NCBI GenBank assembly: GCA_016196225.1
Contig: JACPXZ010000023.1
Coordinates: forward strand, 1 to 42,127
Source: Candidatus Peregrinibacteria bacterium
Lineage (GTDB): Bacteria > Patescibacteriota > Gracilibacteria > Peribacterales > Peribacteraceae
Direction: 5' to 3'
DNA length: 42,127 nucleotides
Every line of letters starts with the position of its first letter. The stretch's first letter is position 1. The position numbers and the translations under genes were made by a program. Shown here piece by piece: positions 7,912-15,155 of this stretch. Below the pieces are notes generated by a model, which was given only the letters and a program-made list of their open reading frames with translations, was not told the DNA's origin and ran no database searches.

Positions 7912-8643
7912 ATGTATGGAAAAAATGAGCGGTATCGTGAGTTGGATGCTCTGCGAGGGGTCGCGGTGCTCTGTATGATGACGTATCACTTCTTTTTCGA
8001 TCTCGCATACTTTTATGGGTATGACATCTCGGTTTATACAGGGGCATGGAAATTATTTGCGCGTGGGACAGGTGCCCTATTTCTGTTGGTTGTGGGGATT
8101 TGCGCGGTGATCTCGTGGGAGCGGACGATGCCAAAAGAGAGAATCATAAAAACGCTCAAGCGAGGGATGATTATTTTTTCGGGAGGGATGATCATTTCGG
8201 CGGTGACATGGATGATTGCTCCGCATGCATTTGTAAAATTCGGGATTTTGCATCTCATTGGTATCAGTGCGCTGTTTCAGCCGATGTTTTCGGTGTTCAA
8301 AAAGTGGAATGCCGTTATCGGACTGCTGTTTGTGACTCTGGGGATAGTGTTTACGAGGAAGACCGTTGAATCTTGGCTGCTATTTCCATTCGGTCTCGAG
8401 TATCCGGGGATGCAATCTCTCGACTACTATCCGCTCTTCCCGTGGTTTGGGGTGATCCTTATAGGAATGGCTCTTGGGCAGTGGCTGTACCAGCCTCTCC
8501 GACACCGCATTCTTACCGCTCCGGGATCACTTGCATATCCTTCATTGCTCCTTTGGTGCGGCCGCCGTGCCCTTTTCCTGTATTTCTTGCATCAGCCTAT
8601 GATTCTCTTGTTTCTTCGTTTTTTTCTTGGATTTTCAAACTGA
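7912..8643 (+). CDS. DUF1624 / heparan-alpha-glucosaminide N-acetyltransferase-like membrane protein
   Basis: 243 aa with about six or seven hydrophobic helices. The N-terminus RYRELDALRGVAVLCMMTYHFFFDLAYF matches the signature start of the DUF1624 family (LDALRG plus a membrane-embedded His), which is related to the catalytic domain of heparan-alpha-glucosaminide acetyltransferase and to other membrane acyltransferases. It would transfer acyl groups to cell-surface sugars, but the substrate is unknown. Another ATG lies two codons in (7918 region), so the exact start is uncertain. It stands alone between a palindromic repeat and the tRNA gene. Confidence 0.75.
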   Translation: MYGKNERYRELDALRGVAVLCMMTYHFFFDLAYFYGYDISVYTGAWKLFARGTGALFLLVVGICAVISWERTMPKERIIKTLKRGMIIFSGGMIISAVTWMIAPHAFVKFGILHLIGISALFQPMFSVFKKWNAVIGLLFVTLGIVFTRKTVESWLLFPFGLEYPGMQSLDYYPLFPWFGVILIGMALGQWLYQPLRHRILTAPGSLAYPSLLLWCGRRALFLYFLHQPMILLFLRFFLGFSN

Positions 8644-8752
8644 TGTCTCACGGTCGTTTTTTGATATACTCATGTCACTAGTCACTGCCTGCCTCTTTGG
8701 CAGAGATTAGGGTAAACTTTGTTTGTTGTTCCTTTGAATACATCAAGACTGT

Positions 8753-8827
8753 GGCCCCATCGTCTAGCGGTTAGGACACTAGGTTTTCAGCCTAGGAACC
8801 GGGGTTCGATTCCCCGTGGGGCTGCCA
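8753..8827 (+). tRNA. tRNA-Glu (anticodon TTC)
   Basis: The acceptor arm GGCCCCA pairs with TGGGGCT (first pair G-T wobble). The D loop contains AGCGGTTAGGA, the anticodon stem CTAGG/CCTAG encloses TTTTCAG with anticodon TTC, and the T arm is CCGGGGTTCGATTCCCCG. The CCA end is encoded (8825-8827). All arms are intact and the identity is glutamate. Confidence 0.97.
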
Positions 8828-8885
8828 TCGCTGGACCTGAGATGGATACAAGCACAAAGTGCGTAGTATCCATCCACTACATGCC

Positions 8886-9143
8886 ATGTGCTACTACTTC
8901 TATCTTGCCCGCTGTTCAGATAATTCTTTGTATTCTGGATCATGCATTGATCTTCAAGAACGTGAAGACCGACACAATGAAGGCAAAGGTGCGAAGTACA
9001 CACGATCGCATCGTCCAGTACGCATCATATATTCCGAGGAATTCAAAACGTTGGTAGAGGCTAGAAGACGCGAGGCAGAGGTGAAAACATGGAGCAAGAC
9101 GAAGAAGGAACAATTAGTCCAAGGGGGGCATCTTACAAAATAG
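8886..9143 (+). CDS. GIY-YIG domain endonuclease-like protein, 85 aa
   Basis: Starting at the ATG at 8886, the sequence MCYYFYLARCSDNSLYSGSC fits the first strand pair of the GIY-YIG nuclease fold (here FYL...YSG), followed by the helix with the conserved Arg (LQEREDRHNEGKGAKYTRSHRPVRIIYSEEF) and the Glu-containing helix (EARRREAEVKTWSKTKKEQL). This is the small stand-alone UPF0213/YhbQ-like type, found widely in bacteria; its role is unknown, possibly DNA repair. It begins 58 nt after the tRNA-Glu gene and may be read from the same transcript. A longer frame from 8859 is possible but lacks similarity. Confidence 0.8.
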   Translation: MCYYFYLARCSDNSLYSGSCIDLQEREDRHNEGKGAKYTRSHRPVRIIYSEEFKTLVEARRREAEVKTWSKTKKEQLVQGGHLTK

Positions 9144-9186
9144 TGAGTAGAGAAACTATTGCCGGATCGGCAGAGAGGGGAGTAGA

Positions 9187-9330
9187 GTGAATATACTTAT
9201 GATTCCTTATAGTGGAAACTTCGGCTGTGGCGGGGGGATGATGTTGTTTGGTGGGATATTCTCGATTCTAGCGACTATTGTGCTGGTCCTTGCTATTGCC
9301 GCTCTCTGGAAGTACATCAATAAAAAATAA
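9187..9330 (+). CDS. Small membrane protein, about 47 aa, unknown
   Basis: Reads GTG (9187) or ATG (9199) to TAA at 9328-9330. After MIPYSGNFGCGGGMMLFGG comes a clear membrane helix (IFSILATIVLVLAIAALWKYI) and a lysine tail. The GTG start is favoured by the purine-rich GAGGGGAG about 5 nt upstream; the ATG gives 43 aa. It lies 43 nt after the GIY-YIG gene. I recognise no family; a glycine-rich head plus one helix resembles many small SHOCT-less membrane peptides. Confidence 0.45.
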   Translation: MNILMIPYSGNFGCGGGMMLFGGIFSILATIVLVLAIAALWKYINKK

Positions 9331-9336
9331 TGGTTA

Positions 9337-9437
9337 CGTTCGCGAGAGCCACACATAGATCGTTTGTACGAAAATGCCGTGATCGTCCGCGAGAGTTTTG
9401 GAAAGCATAAAGGTCGTGATTCTATTGAATCACGTTT
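9337..9437 (+). promoter_or_regulatory. Direct repeat and hairpin upstream of the SerA-like gene
   Basis: CGTTCGCGAGAG (9337-9348) recurs as CGTCCGCGAGAG (9384-9395), 11 of 12 identical. A perfect hairpin CGTGATTC-TATT-GAATCACG follows at 9415-9434 with a short T run. This 166-nt gap has no gene. The repeats could be operator sites and the hairpin a weak terminator or leader structure; neither role is proven. Confidence 0.3.
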
Positions 9438-9496
9438 CCAAGATATGGGGTGCCTGCCATTAATTGCTCTTGTATGGAAGAACGCATGCTTGGAGA

Positions 9497-10753
9497 ATGT
9501 CACCTCCAATGATGACCACTCTCCAGTATCGCGGTGATATTGCCTCCGATGGCAGTATTGTTCCCTTCCGGGTTGCAGCTTGCGACTCCATCAGTCCAGT
9601 CGCCATTCAGCAATTGCAAAGCACACCGGGCATTGAAGTCATTGATGATCCATTACAAGCACAAGGATTGCTCATTCGCAGTGCTACGAAGTTTCTTTTG
9701 CAGGGAGACTTTGAGAAATATCAACATCTCATGTACCTCGTTCGCGTGGGAGTCGGAACGGATAATATCGATATGAAATGTGCATCGGATGCAGGTATAG
9801 CGACGGTGAATACACCGGGGGCAAGCACAAGAGCCGTTGCTCAACGAGCAGTGACATTCATGTTGGATTACGCAGCGCGAACAGTGCAAGGGACGCAAGC
9901 TTTAGCCAAAAAGAATTGGTCTAGAGGAGAGAAGAATACAGAGCCCATCGATTTGAGTGAGAGGACTCTCGGCATCATCGGCTTTGGCCGTATCGGGCAG
10001 GAGACGAAACGACTGGCAGAACCATACTTTCGGCGCATTGTTTTTACTGATGTTCGGAATATTGAAGGGAAAATAGATTTGATCGATCTGTTGAGAGAGT
10101 GCGACATCGTTTCGGTTCATGTGGCAGGCAGTGCAGAAGTTTTGAGTGCAGAGCATATTTCGCTGTTAAAACCGCAGGCACTTCTTGTGAATACGGCGCG
10201 AGGAGAAGTGGTGAATACAGAGGCTATTCTTCAGAGAATGGATGCCGGGTTGCATGTGGCATTGGATGTTTTTCCCGTGGAGGGAGTGAACATGTTCCAA
10301 GATTCTCTTATCGCTCGTATCGTTGAACATCCCAACTTTATCGGGACACCGCACACTGCGGCATCCGATCTTGTGACGCAGAGGAAACTCGGACTCGAAG
10401 GCGTTGAGCGCATGAAGGAGTTTGCGCAGCAAGGTATCGTGAATCCCTTCGATCTCGCGGGACATACATTACCAAGAGTAGCTCCCGCTGAACCAAAGAT
10501 GCCGGGTATTCGTGGGATTCTCACACATCGCAGTATTCCCGGTGTACTTGCAACGATTACAGGGGTCATTGCAGAGTTTGGCGGCAATATTCGAGAACTG
10601 GTGAATGAGGAAGGGGACATCAACAATGGAACCAGATTAGCAATGACCACGTTTGATCTGACCGACGGGAAAAAAGATGTTGCATTGAACATTATGAATG
10701 CAATTACAAGTAATCTTGAATCTCACCAAAAACGTCTTCTTTGTTTTTCTTAG
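9497..10753 (+). CDS. serA: D-3-phosphoglycerate dehydrogenase-type 2-hydroxyacid dehydrogenase with ACT-like tail
   Basis: 418 aa from the ATG at 9497; ATGs at 9509 and 9512 are equally possible (GGAG at 9492-9495 would suit them better). NAD-binding Rossmann motif GFGRIGQE, then the catalytic set of the family: Arg in VNTARGEVVN, Glu in the LDVFPVEG segment and His in GTPHTAAS. The C-terminal 85 residues (RSIPGVLATITGVIAEFGGNIREL) look like an ACT regulatory domain as in SerA. The reaction would be oxidation of 3-phosphoglycerate, the first step to serine. No serB or serC is nearby, so the pathway may be partial or the substrate different. It ends 60 nt before the helicase start. Confidence 0.82.
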   Translation: MSPPMMTTLQYRGDIASDGSIVPFRVAACDSISPVAIQQLQSTPGIEVIDDPLQAQGLLIRSATKFLLQGDFEKYQHLMYLVRVGVGTDNIDMKCASDAGIATVNTPGASTRAVAQRAVTFMLDYAARTVQGTQALAKKNWSRGEKNTEPIDLSERTLGIIGFGRIGQETKRLAEPYFRRIVFTDVRNIEGKIDLIDLLRECDIVSVHVAGSAEVLSAEHISLLKPQALLVNTARGEVVNTEAILQRMDAGLHVALDVFPVEGVNMFQDSLIARIVEHPNFIGTPHTAASDLVTQRKLGLEGVERMKEFAQQGIVNPFDLAGHTLPRVAPAEPKMPGIRGILTHRSIPGVLATITGVIAEFGGNIRELVNEEGDINNGTRLAMTTFDLTDGKKDVALNIMNAITSNLESHQKRLLCFS

Positions 10754-10812
10754 GGAACGGGCCCATTACAAATGGCTATCATTACGAAAGAAATGGTGTA
10801 GTATCGCATTAC

Positions 10813-12081
10813 ATGCAATCCAGTGATGCATCAACCTCTCAAGGGGTGCCTGGTTTCCAGGCACTTGGCATTGATCCTCGTTTTTCGAAGCTCCTTACCC
10901 AGCGGGGGATCACCGTGCCCACGCCGATCCAACATCAGGCGATCCCTATTGGACTGGAGGGCAAGGATGTTATTGGTATTGCACAAACAGGAACGGGCAA
11001 AACATTTGCCTTTGGACTCCCCATGCTCCAAAAGCTTGCGCAGTCGCAAGGACGGGCATTGATCGTTGTTCCGACGCGTGAACTCGCACACCAGATCGAA
11101 GAAGCACTTCGTCCTTTTGCTTCTCTACTCGCGATCCGTATGGCAGTCTTTGTCGGTGGTGCATCGATGTATTTGCAACGACAAGCGTTGAAAACGAATC
11201 CCCGTATTCTCATTGCGACTCCCGGCCGACTCAATGATCATTTGGAGCAAAGGACGGTAACCCTGAAGGAGGTACAGGTTCTTGTTCTGGATGAAGCGGA
11301 TCGGATGCTCGATATGGGATTCAAACCACAGATCGATCGCATTTTGCGACATGTGCCACGTACGCGACAGACGATGCTTTTCTCGGCGACAATGCCGCAA
11401 GACATTATCCGTCTTGCAACGGCCGAGATGCATCTGCCTCTACGGATAGAAGTGGCTCCATCGGGAACGACCGTTGCAACAATAGAACAAGAACTCATCA
11501 TTGTGGAACAACAAGGAAAAATTGTTCTTTTGCAACATCTTCTTAAGGAGCACCTGGGGTCGGTTTTGGTTTTTTCCCGGACCAAGCATGGTGCAAAGAA
11601 AATCACAAAATCTCTTAATGTGGCCGGCTTTCGCGCTGCGGAGATCCACTCCAATAAATCTCTTGCGCAACGACTGGCCGCTCTCGCAGGTTTTAAGGCG
11701 GGAAAATACCGCATTCTTGTTGCAACAGATATCGCGTCTCGTGGGATTGATGTAACGAATATCGAAGTGGTTATCAACTATGATTTACCGGATGATGCCG
11801 CGGATTACGTTCACCGGATCGGGCGTACTGCGCGTGCAGGTCGCGAAGGACGTGCGATTTCGTTTGCGACTCCCAATCAAGCGCGAGACATTCGCGATAT
11901 TGAGCGACTGATCCGCACATCGCTAAAACGGAGAGTTCATGCGTCCATGCCCTCTCTTTCTTTGGACACACATATGACGAAGGATCAGCCGCGTCATCGT
12001 CAATTTGGTGGCTTTCGTTCGAGAAGACCCAATCATAGAGGAAGAGGTCGAACTTTTCGGGGGAGATCGAGAGGTGCATAG
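10813..12081 (+). CDS. DEAD-box ATP-dependent RNA helicase (RhlE/CsdA type)
   Basis: 422 aa from the ATG at 10813; the frame runs 24 codons further upstream, but those overlap serA. Motifs: F-x-x-LGI aromatic Q region with PTPIQ, AQTGTGKT (57-64), PTRELA, TPGR, DEAD in LVLDEADRMLDMGF, SAT in LFSATMP, then the second RecA domain with VFSRTKHGAKK, ATDIASRGIDV and HRIGRTARAGREG. The basic tail (FRSRRPNHRGRGRTFRGRSRGA) would bind RNA. It unwinds structured RNA in ribosome assembly or mRNA decay. A TAGTAT hexamer (10799-10804) lies 8 nt before the start, possibly the -10 of a leaderless transcript. Confidence 0.93.
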   Translation: MQSSDASTSQGVPGFQALGIDPRFSKLLTQRGITVPTPIQHQAIPIGLEGKDVIGIAQTGTGKTFAFGLPMLQKLAQSQGRALIVVPTRELAHQIEEALRPFASLLAIRMAVFVGGASMYLQRQALKTNPRILIATPGRLNDHLEQRTVTLKEVQVLVLDEADRMLDMGFKPQIDRILRHVPRTRQTMLFSATMPQDIIRLATAEMHLPLRIEVAPSGTTVATIEQELIIVEQQGKIVLLQHLLKEHLGSVLVFSRTKHGAKKITKSLNVAGFRAAEIHSNKSLAQRLAALAGFKAGKYRILVATDIASRGIDVTNIEVVINYDLPDDAADYVHRIGRTARAGREGRAISFATPNQARDIRDIERLIRTSLKRRVHASMPSLSLDTHMTKDQPRHRQFGGFRSRRPNHRGRGRTFRGRSRGA

Positions 12082-12086
12082 GAGAA

Positions 12087-12205
12087 AGGCACCTCCCCCG
12101 ACGGGGGAGGGTAGGGAGGGGGGGTCAGATCCGATCTATATATAAACGAACCTCGTACCCCCTCCCCTTAATCCCCTCCCGTCGGGAGGGGTATCCCCAA
12201 GAGGA
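12087..12205. repeat. G/C-rich palindromic intergenic repeat (copy 2)
   Basis: A palindrome CCTCCCCCGACGGGGGAGG with an AGGGAGGGGGGGTC run faces, after about 40 A/T-rich nt, ACCCCCTCCCCTTAATCCCC and a palindrome CCCCTCCCGTCGGGAGGGG. The whole block is a large inverted arrangement built like copy 1. It fills most of the gap between the helicase and the methyltransferase genes. Confidence 0.65.
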
Positions 12206-12222
12206 AGGGGAAAAGGACGGTA

Positions 12223-12228
12223 TATACT
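12223..12228 (+). promoter_or_regulatory. -10 hexamer TATACT, 6 nt before the 12235 start (leaderless)
   Basis: TATACT followed by CCGTTC and then ATG puts the expected transcription start at or within a base of the ATG. No clear -35 is seen. Confidence 0.5.
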
Positions 12229-12234
12229 CCGTTC

Positions 12235-12756
12235 ATGTTTCTCAATATTCTGTTAATTGTTCTGGGATTGGGTATCTTGGCCCTCTCGGTCACGATTATT
12301 CTTCATATTTTTCTTCCGGTTCCGTATGTCCCAACACCGCATAAAATCGTGGAGCGGATGGTGGAATTGGCGGAGTTTAAAGGTGATGAAATTGTCCATG
12401 ATCTTGGTGCCGGGGATGCGCGACTTCTTATTGCAGCCAAGCGGCGCTATCCGGGACTGACGGTGCGAGGATGTGAGGTTGTTCCGACTATTTGGTTCCT
12501 CGGGAAGCTCCGATCGTGGTGGTCGAGAGTGCCGGTAGATTTGTGCTGTGGGAGCATTGAACGGGCGGATGTCCGCGATGCGGACGTTATCTTTTTGTAT
12601 TTGATCCCGTCACTTATGGCAAAACTCGAGAAGAAATTTGACCTCGAACTTAGAGAGGGGACTCGGGTTATTTCTTCCGCCTTTACATTCCCGACAAAGA
12701 AGGAAGTTTACTCGGAGATGGTTTGGGGAAAGAAAGTGTTTGTGTATGAGTGGTGA
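12235..12756 (+). CDS. Membrane-anchored SAM methyltransferase, FAM173-like
   Basis: 173 aa. One N-terminal membrane helix (about 4-27), then PYVPTPHKIVERMVELAEFKGDEIVHDLGAGDARLLIAAKRR, where DLGAGDARL is SAM motif I. VVPTIWFLGKLR and ADVIFLYLIPSLMAKL follow as later motifs. The helix, PYVPTP linker and DLGxGDGR order match the FAM173/ATPSC-KMT type of small methyltransferases; in eukaryotes these methylate lysines of the ATP synthase c-ring, while bacterial targets are unknown. Its 3' end overlaps the opposite-strand comEC gene by 74 nt. Confidence 0.7.
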   Translation: MFLNILLIVLGLGILALSVTIILHIFLPVPYVPTPHKIVERMVELAEFKGDEIVHDLGAGDARLLIAAKRRYPGLTVRGCEVVPTIWFLGKLRSWWSRVPVDLCCGSIERADVRDADVIFLYLIPSLMAKLEKKFDLELREGTRVISSAFTFPTKKEVYSEMVWGKKVFVYEW

Positions 12757-14302
12757 TCCATAATACGAGGAAGACATAGTAGGCAATGACGGATGCAGAA
12801 TTCACTCCGGGTATGTCGAGTGAGGCAAATGGGACACGGGAGAGATATACTGCAATCTGGATGACAAATTCGAGAAAAAACCACGCGATATAACTGATGA
12901 TTTGTCCCAGAGGGAAGGAGAGGAAGCTTACGGTGACGCCGATAAATCCGAAGAGCATTGCCAGTGGGACGGGGAGCGCGACAAGGATATTGGCGAGTGG
13001 AGAGATGAGAGAGATACGGCCAAAGAGGTAAGCGATCCAGGGGATGGCAAACCATTGGGAAGCCAATGTCATCTGGAGGGATTCGTTGATTGCGAAGGTG
13101 TGGGGGACATGTTTGAGATAGGGGGCAAGGATGGGGGAGAGTTCTATGAGGCCAAGGATTGCGAGGAAGGAGAGCTGAAATCCCGCGTCATACCAGAGGT
13201 ACTTCGGGTTGTATGCAAGCATAAAAAAGAGCGTCCAAAGGATGAGGAGGCGGCTCTCTTTTTGGCGGCCGGTATGGAGAGCAAGGAGTCCAAGGATACC
13301 CATGATTGCAGCTCGTACGACCGATGCTTCGGCACCGACGAGGATGGTAAAAAGGACAATAGCGATTGTTGCAGGGATGAATCTTCGTCGTAGTGGCAGA
13401 AAAAAGAGGGAGCCGCTGATGATAGCGAGGATGATCGTGATGTTGTAGCCGGAGATCGCGATGATGTGTGTCAGGCCGGTGGCATTAAAATCGTCGAGAA
13501 GATGCTCGGGGATCCCGCGGCGTGATCCTGTGAGGAGGCCTGCGAGGAGGGAGGCGTGAGGTTCGGGGAAGATGCGGTTGATCTGCTCCTCGAAGCGGGA
13601 TTTGAGAGAGTAGAGGAAAGATTTTATTGCGAAAAAACGAGGAAGTTCCTTGCTCGAAGTTGGCGTGCCAATTTTAACGTATGAAATAATTTTTTCTTGT
13701 GTGCACTCGCCCGAGCCCCAACATTCGTCGCTGCGTACTTCCTCGTTTTTTTCCTGTACGTGGCCTCGATACATCACACTGTAGATCCCATAACGACTTA
13801 GGTACTTATCGTATTCGAAGTTTTCGATCTTATCGGGGCGTTCGAGTTTTCCTGTGACGGTGATTTCCTCTCCGTATTTATATTCGGGGAATTGGGCATA
13901 GTCATTGATGAGGACAAGACCCTGAACGGGAATATTGTTTACGATCTGTGCGGCGATGGTGTATTTGGTGACGAGAGGGCGAGTATCCGGTTCACGCGCG
14001 ATGGTACCGATTACGGTTCCGTGTTTACCGGTGGCATACCAATCGATCGTATGAGGTGATGGGACATGGGTTGTGCGGGCAACAGTGGTAAACGCGATCG
14101 CGAGACCGAATGTTCCTGCGGCGATGAGAGATCCGGTTCGGTGGCCTTCCTGGAGAAGGAGTCCAAGGATGCCGAAGAATCCAAGGAGTCCGACAAGGAT
14201 CCAGAGTTGTTGTGGGTACTGTGGCAGTTGCCAGTATTGAAGGAAGAATACTGTGAGGAGAAAAGAGATCAGGAAGGCAATGGAGAGGTGGTGCGGGCGC
14301 AT
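12683..14302 (-). CDS. comEC: ComEC/Rec2 competence channel, short form
   Basis: 539 aa from the ATG at 14302, which lies 14 nt after the rsmA stop; an earlier ATG at 14347 would overlap rsmA by 31 nt. N-terminal helices are followed by an OB-like DUF4131 region (TGKHGTVIGTIAREPDTRP ... EEITVTGKLERPD) and a polytopic competence domain with HASLLAGLLTGSRRGIP and GLTHIIAISGYNITI, the family signature. The C-terminal metallo-beta-lactamase domain of full ComEC (about 750 aa) is absent. It would carry single-stranded DNA across the membrane during uptake. The 3' end overlaps the methyltransferase gene by 74 nt. Confidence 0.9.
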   Translation of the reverse strand: MRPHHLSIAFLISFLLTVFFLQYWQLPQYPQQLWILVGLLGFFGILGLLLQEGHRTGSLIAAGTFGLAIAFTTVARTTHVPSPHTIDWYATGKHGTVIGTIAREPDTRPLVTKYTIAAQIVNNIPVQGLVLINDYAQFPEYKYGEEITVTGKLERPDKIENFEYDKYLSRYGIYSVMYRGHVQEKNEEVRSDECWGSGECTQEKIISYVKIGTPTSSKELPRFFAIKSFLYSLKSRFEEQINRIFPEPHASLLAGLLTGSRRGIPEHLLDDFNATGLTHIIAISGYNITIILAIISGSLFFLPLRRRFIPATIAIVLFTILVGAEASVVRAAIMGILGLLALHTGRQKESRLLILWTLFFMLAYNPKYLWYDAGFQLSFLAILGLIELSPILAPYLKHVPHTFAINESLQMTLASQWFAIPWIAYLFGRISLISPLANILVALPVPLAMLFGFIGVTVSFLSFPLGQIISYIAWFFLEFVIQIAVYLSRVPFASLDIPGVNSASVIAYYVFLVLWITTHTQTLSFPKPSPSKLPSLSGM

Positions 14303-14316
14303 GGAGGAAGAGAAGG

Positions 14317-15132
14317 CTACGGAGATTTTTTTGCCAAGGCAATCCATTCGTCGATCGAGAGGGTTTGGGGACGACGGGTCGGATCGATATGGGCGTGTTC
14401 CAGGAGTTCCATGGAGATCGTGTTGTGCAGCATCTTTCTCTTTTGACCAAAGGCCGTGTGCGTAAGACGAAATACACGTTCAATGATGTCCGGTTCCGCT
14501 TTTGGTTTTTTAAATGTTTGGATATGGAGGACTGCCGAGTCTACGTTGGGTGGAGGGAGAAAGGCGGATGGTGGAACTTTTGTTATTAGTTTTGGTGTTC
14601 CAAATAGTCCGACGAGGATGCCCAGGCGGGACGAATATTTAGTATCACCCGCCTTCGCTCCTTCGGAGCTACGGACGGGCAGGCAGATTTTCTCGGCCAC
14701 TTCTTTTTGAATAAGAAGGGTGAGAGAAGTTGGGGGATTGGATTCGACAAAGGCATGCCGAAGGAGCGGAGAGGTGATGTGGTAGGGGATATTGGCGACG
14801 ATTTTGTAGGATGCAGCAGGAAATGCCGTTCGTAAAGCATCGTTGTTGATTATTTCTAGTGAGTGTCCTGATGTAAATGCTTTGAGGAGAGGAATAAGAG
14901 ATGTATCAATTTCGATTGCAGTTACATGTTTGGTTTGTTTCAGGAGTTCTCGCGTGAGGATACCGATGCCAGGGCCGATCTCTACAATATGATCATCTGG
15001 CTGGATGTTTGCGGCTTGGATGATGGTGTGGAGAATGTTCCTGGATATCAGGAAATGCTGCCCAAGGGATTTTTTAAAAGTGAGCCTATTGGTCTGCAAA
15101 AAATCATGTACTTCTTTTTGGAGATCAGACAT
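14317..15132 (-). CDS. rsmA: 16S rRNA (A1518/A1519-N6,N6)-dimethyltransferase RsmA/KsgA
   Basis: 271 aa from the ATG at 15132; an ATG two codons earlier (15138) is also possible. SLGQHFL at the N-terminus, SAM motif VEIGPGIGILT, EIDTSLIPLL, and catalytic NIPYHITSPLL are all present. C-terminal helices include TAFGQKRKMLHNTI. It dimethylates two adenines near the 3' end of 16S rRNA. An insertion of about 13 residues after KICLP (VRSSEGAKAGD) corresponds exactly to a palindromic repeat (14649-14686). The gene precedes comEC by 14 nt. A -10-like TATACG lies 8 nt before the chosen start. Confidence 0.95.
   Translation of the reverse strand: MSDLQKEVHDFLQTNRLTFKKSLGQHFLISRNILHTIIQAANIQPDDHIVEIGPGIGILTRELLKQTKHVTAIEIDTSLIPLLKAFTSGHSLEIINNDALRTAFPAASYKIVANIPYHITSPLLRHAFVESNPPTSLTLLIQKEVAEKICLPVRSSEGAKAGDTKYSSRLGILVGLFGTPKLITKVPPSAFLPPPNVDSAVLHIQTFKKPKAEPDIIERVFRLTHTAFGQKRKMLHNTISMELLEHAHIDPTRRPQTLSIDEWIALAKKSP
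14649..14686. repeat. Palindromic repeat inserted in frame in rsmA
   Basis: The core GCTCC-TTC-GGAGC (14657-14669) is flanked by CCGCCTTC and ACGGACGGGCAGG. On the coding strand it adds the residues VRSSEGAKAG without breaking the frame. The flank CGTCCGTAG is similar in style to the element at 485-512. Confidence 0.6.
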
Positions 15133-15140
15133 AAACATAT

Positions 15141-15148
15141 CGTATACT
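15141..15148. promoter_or_regulatory. Divergent overlapping -10 elements for rsmA and the 15156 gene
   Basis: The palindrome GTATAC (15142-15147) supplies TATACT on the + strand (15143-15148, 7 nt before ATG 15156) and TATACG on the - strand (15146-15141, 8 nt before ATG 15132). The two start codons are only about 23 nt apart, so both mRNAs would be leaderless and polymerases would compete for one site. Confidence 0.5.
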
Positions 15149-15155
15149 GCACAAT

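Noticed and set aside
12902-13393. Long + strand open frame opposite comEC (163 aa)
   Set aside because: Highly charged, repetitive Glu/Lys/Asp composition typical of an antisense shadow; comEC on the other strand has clear family motifs.
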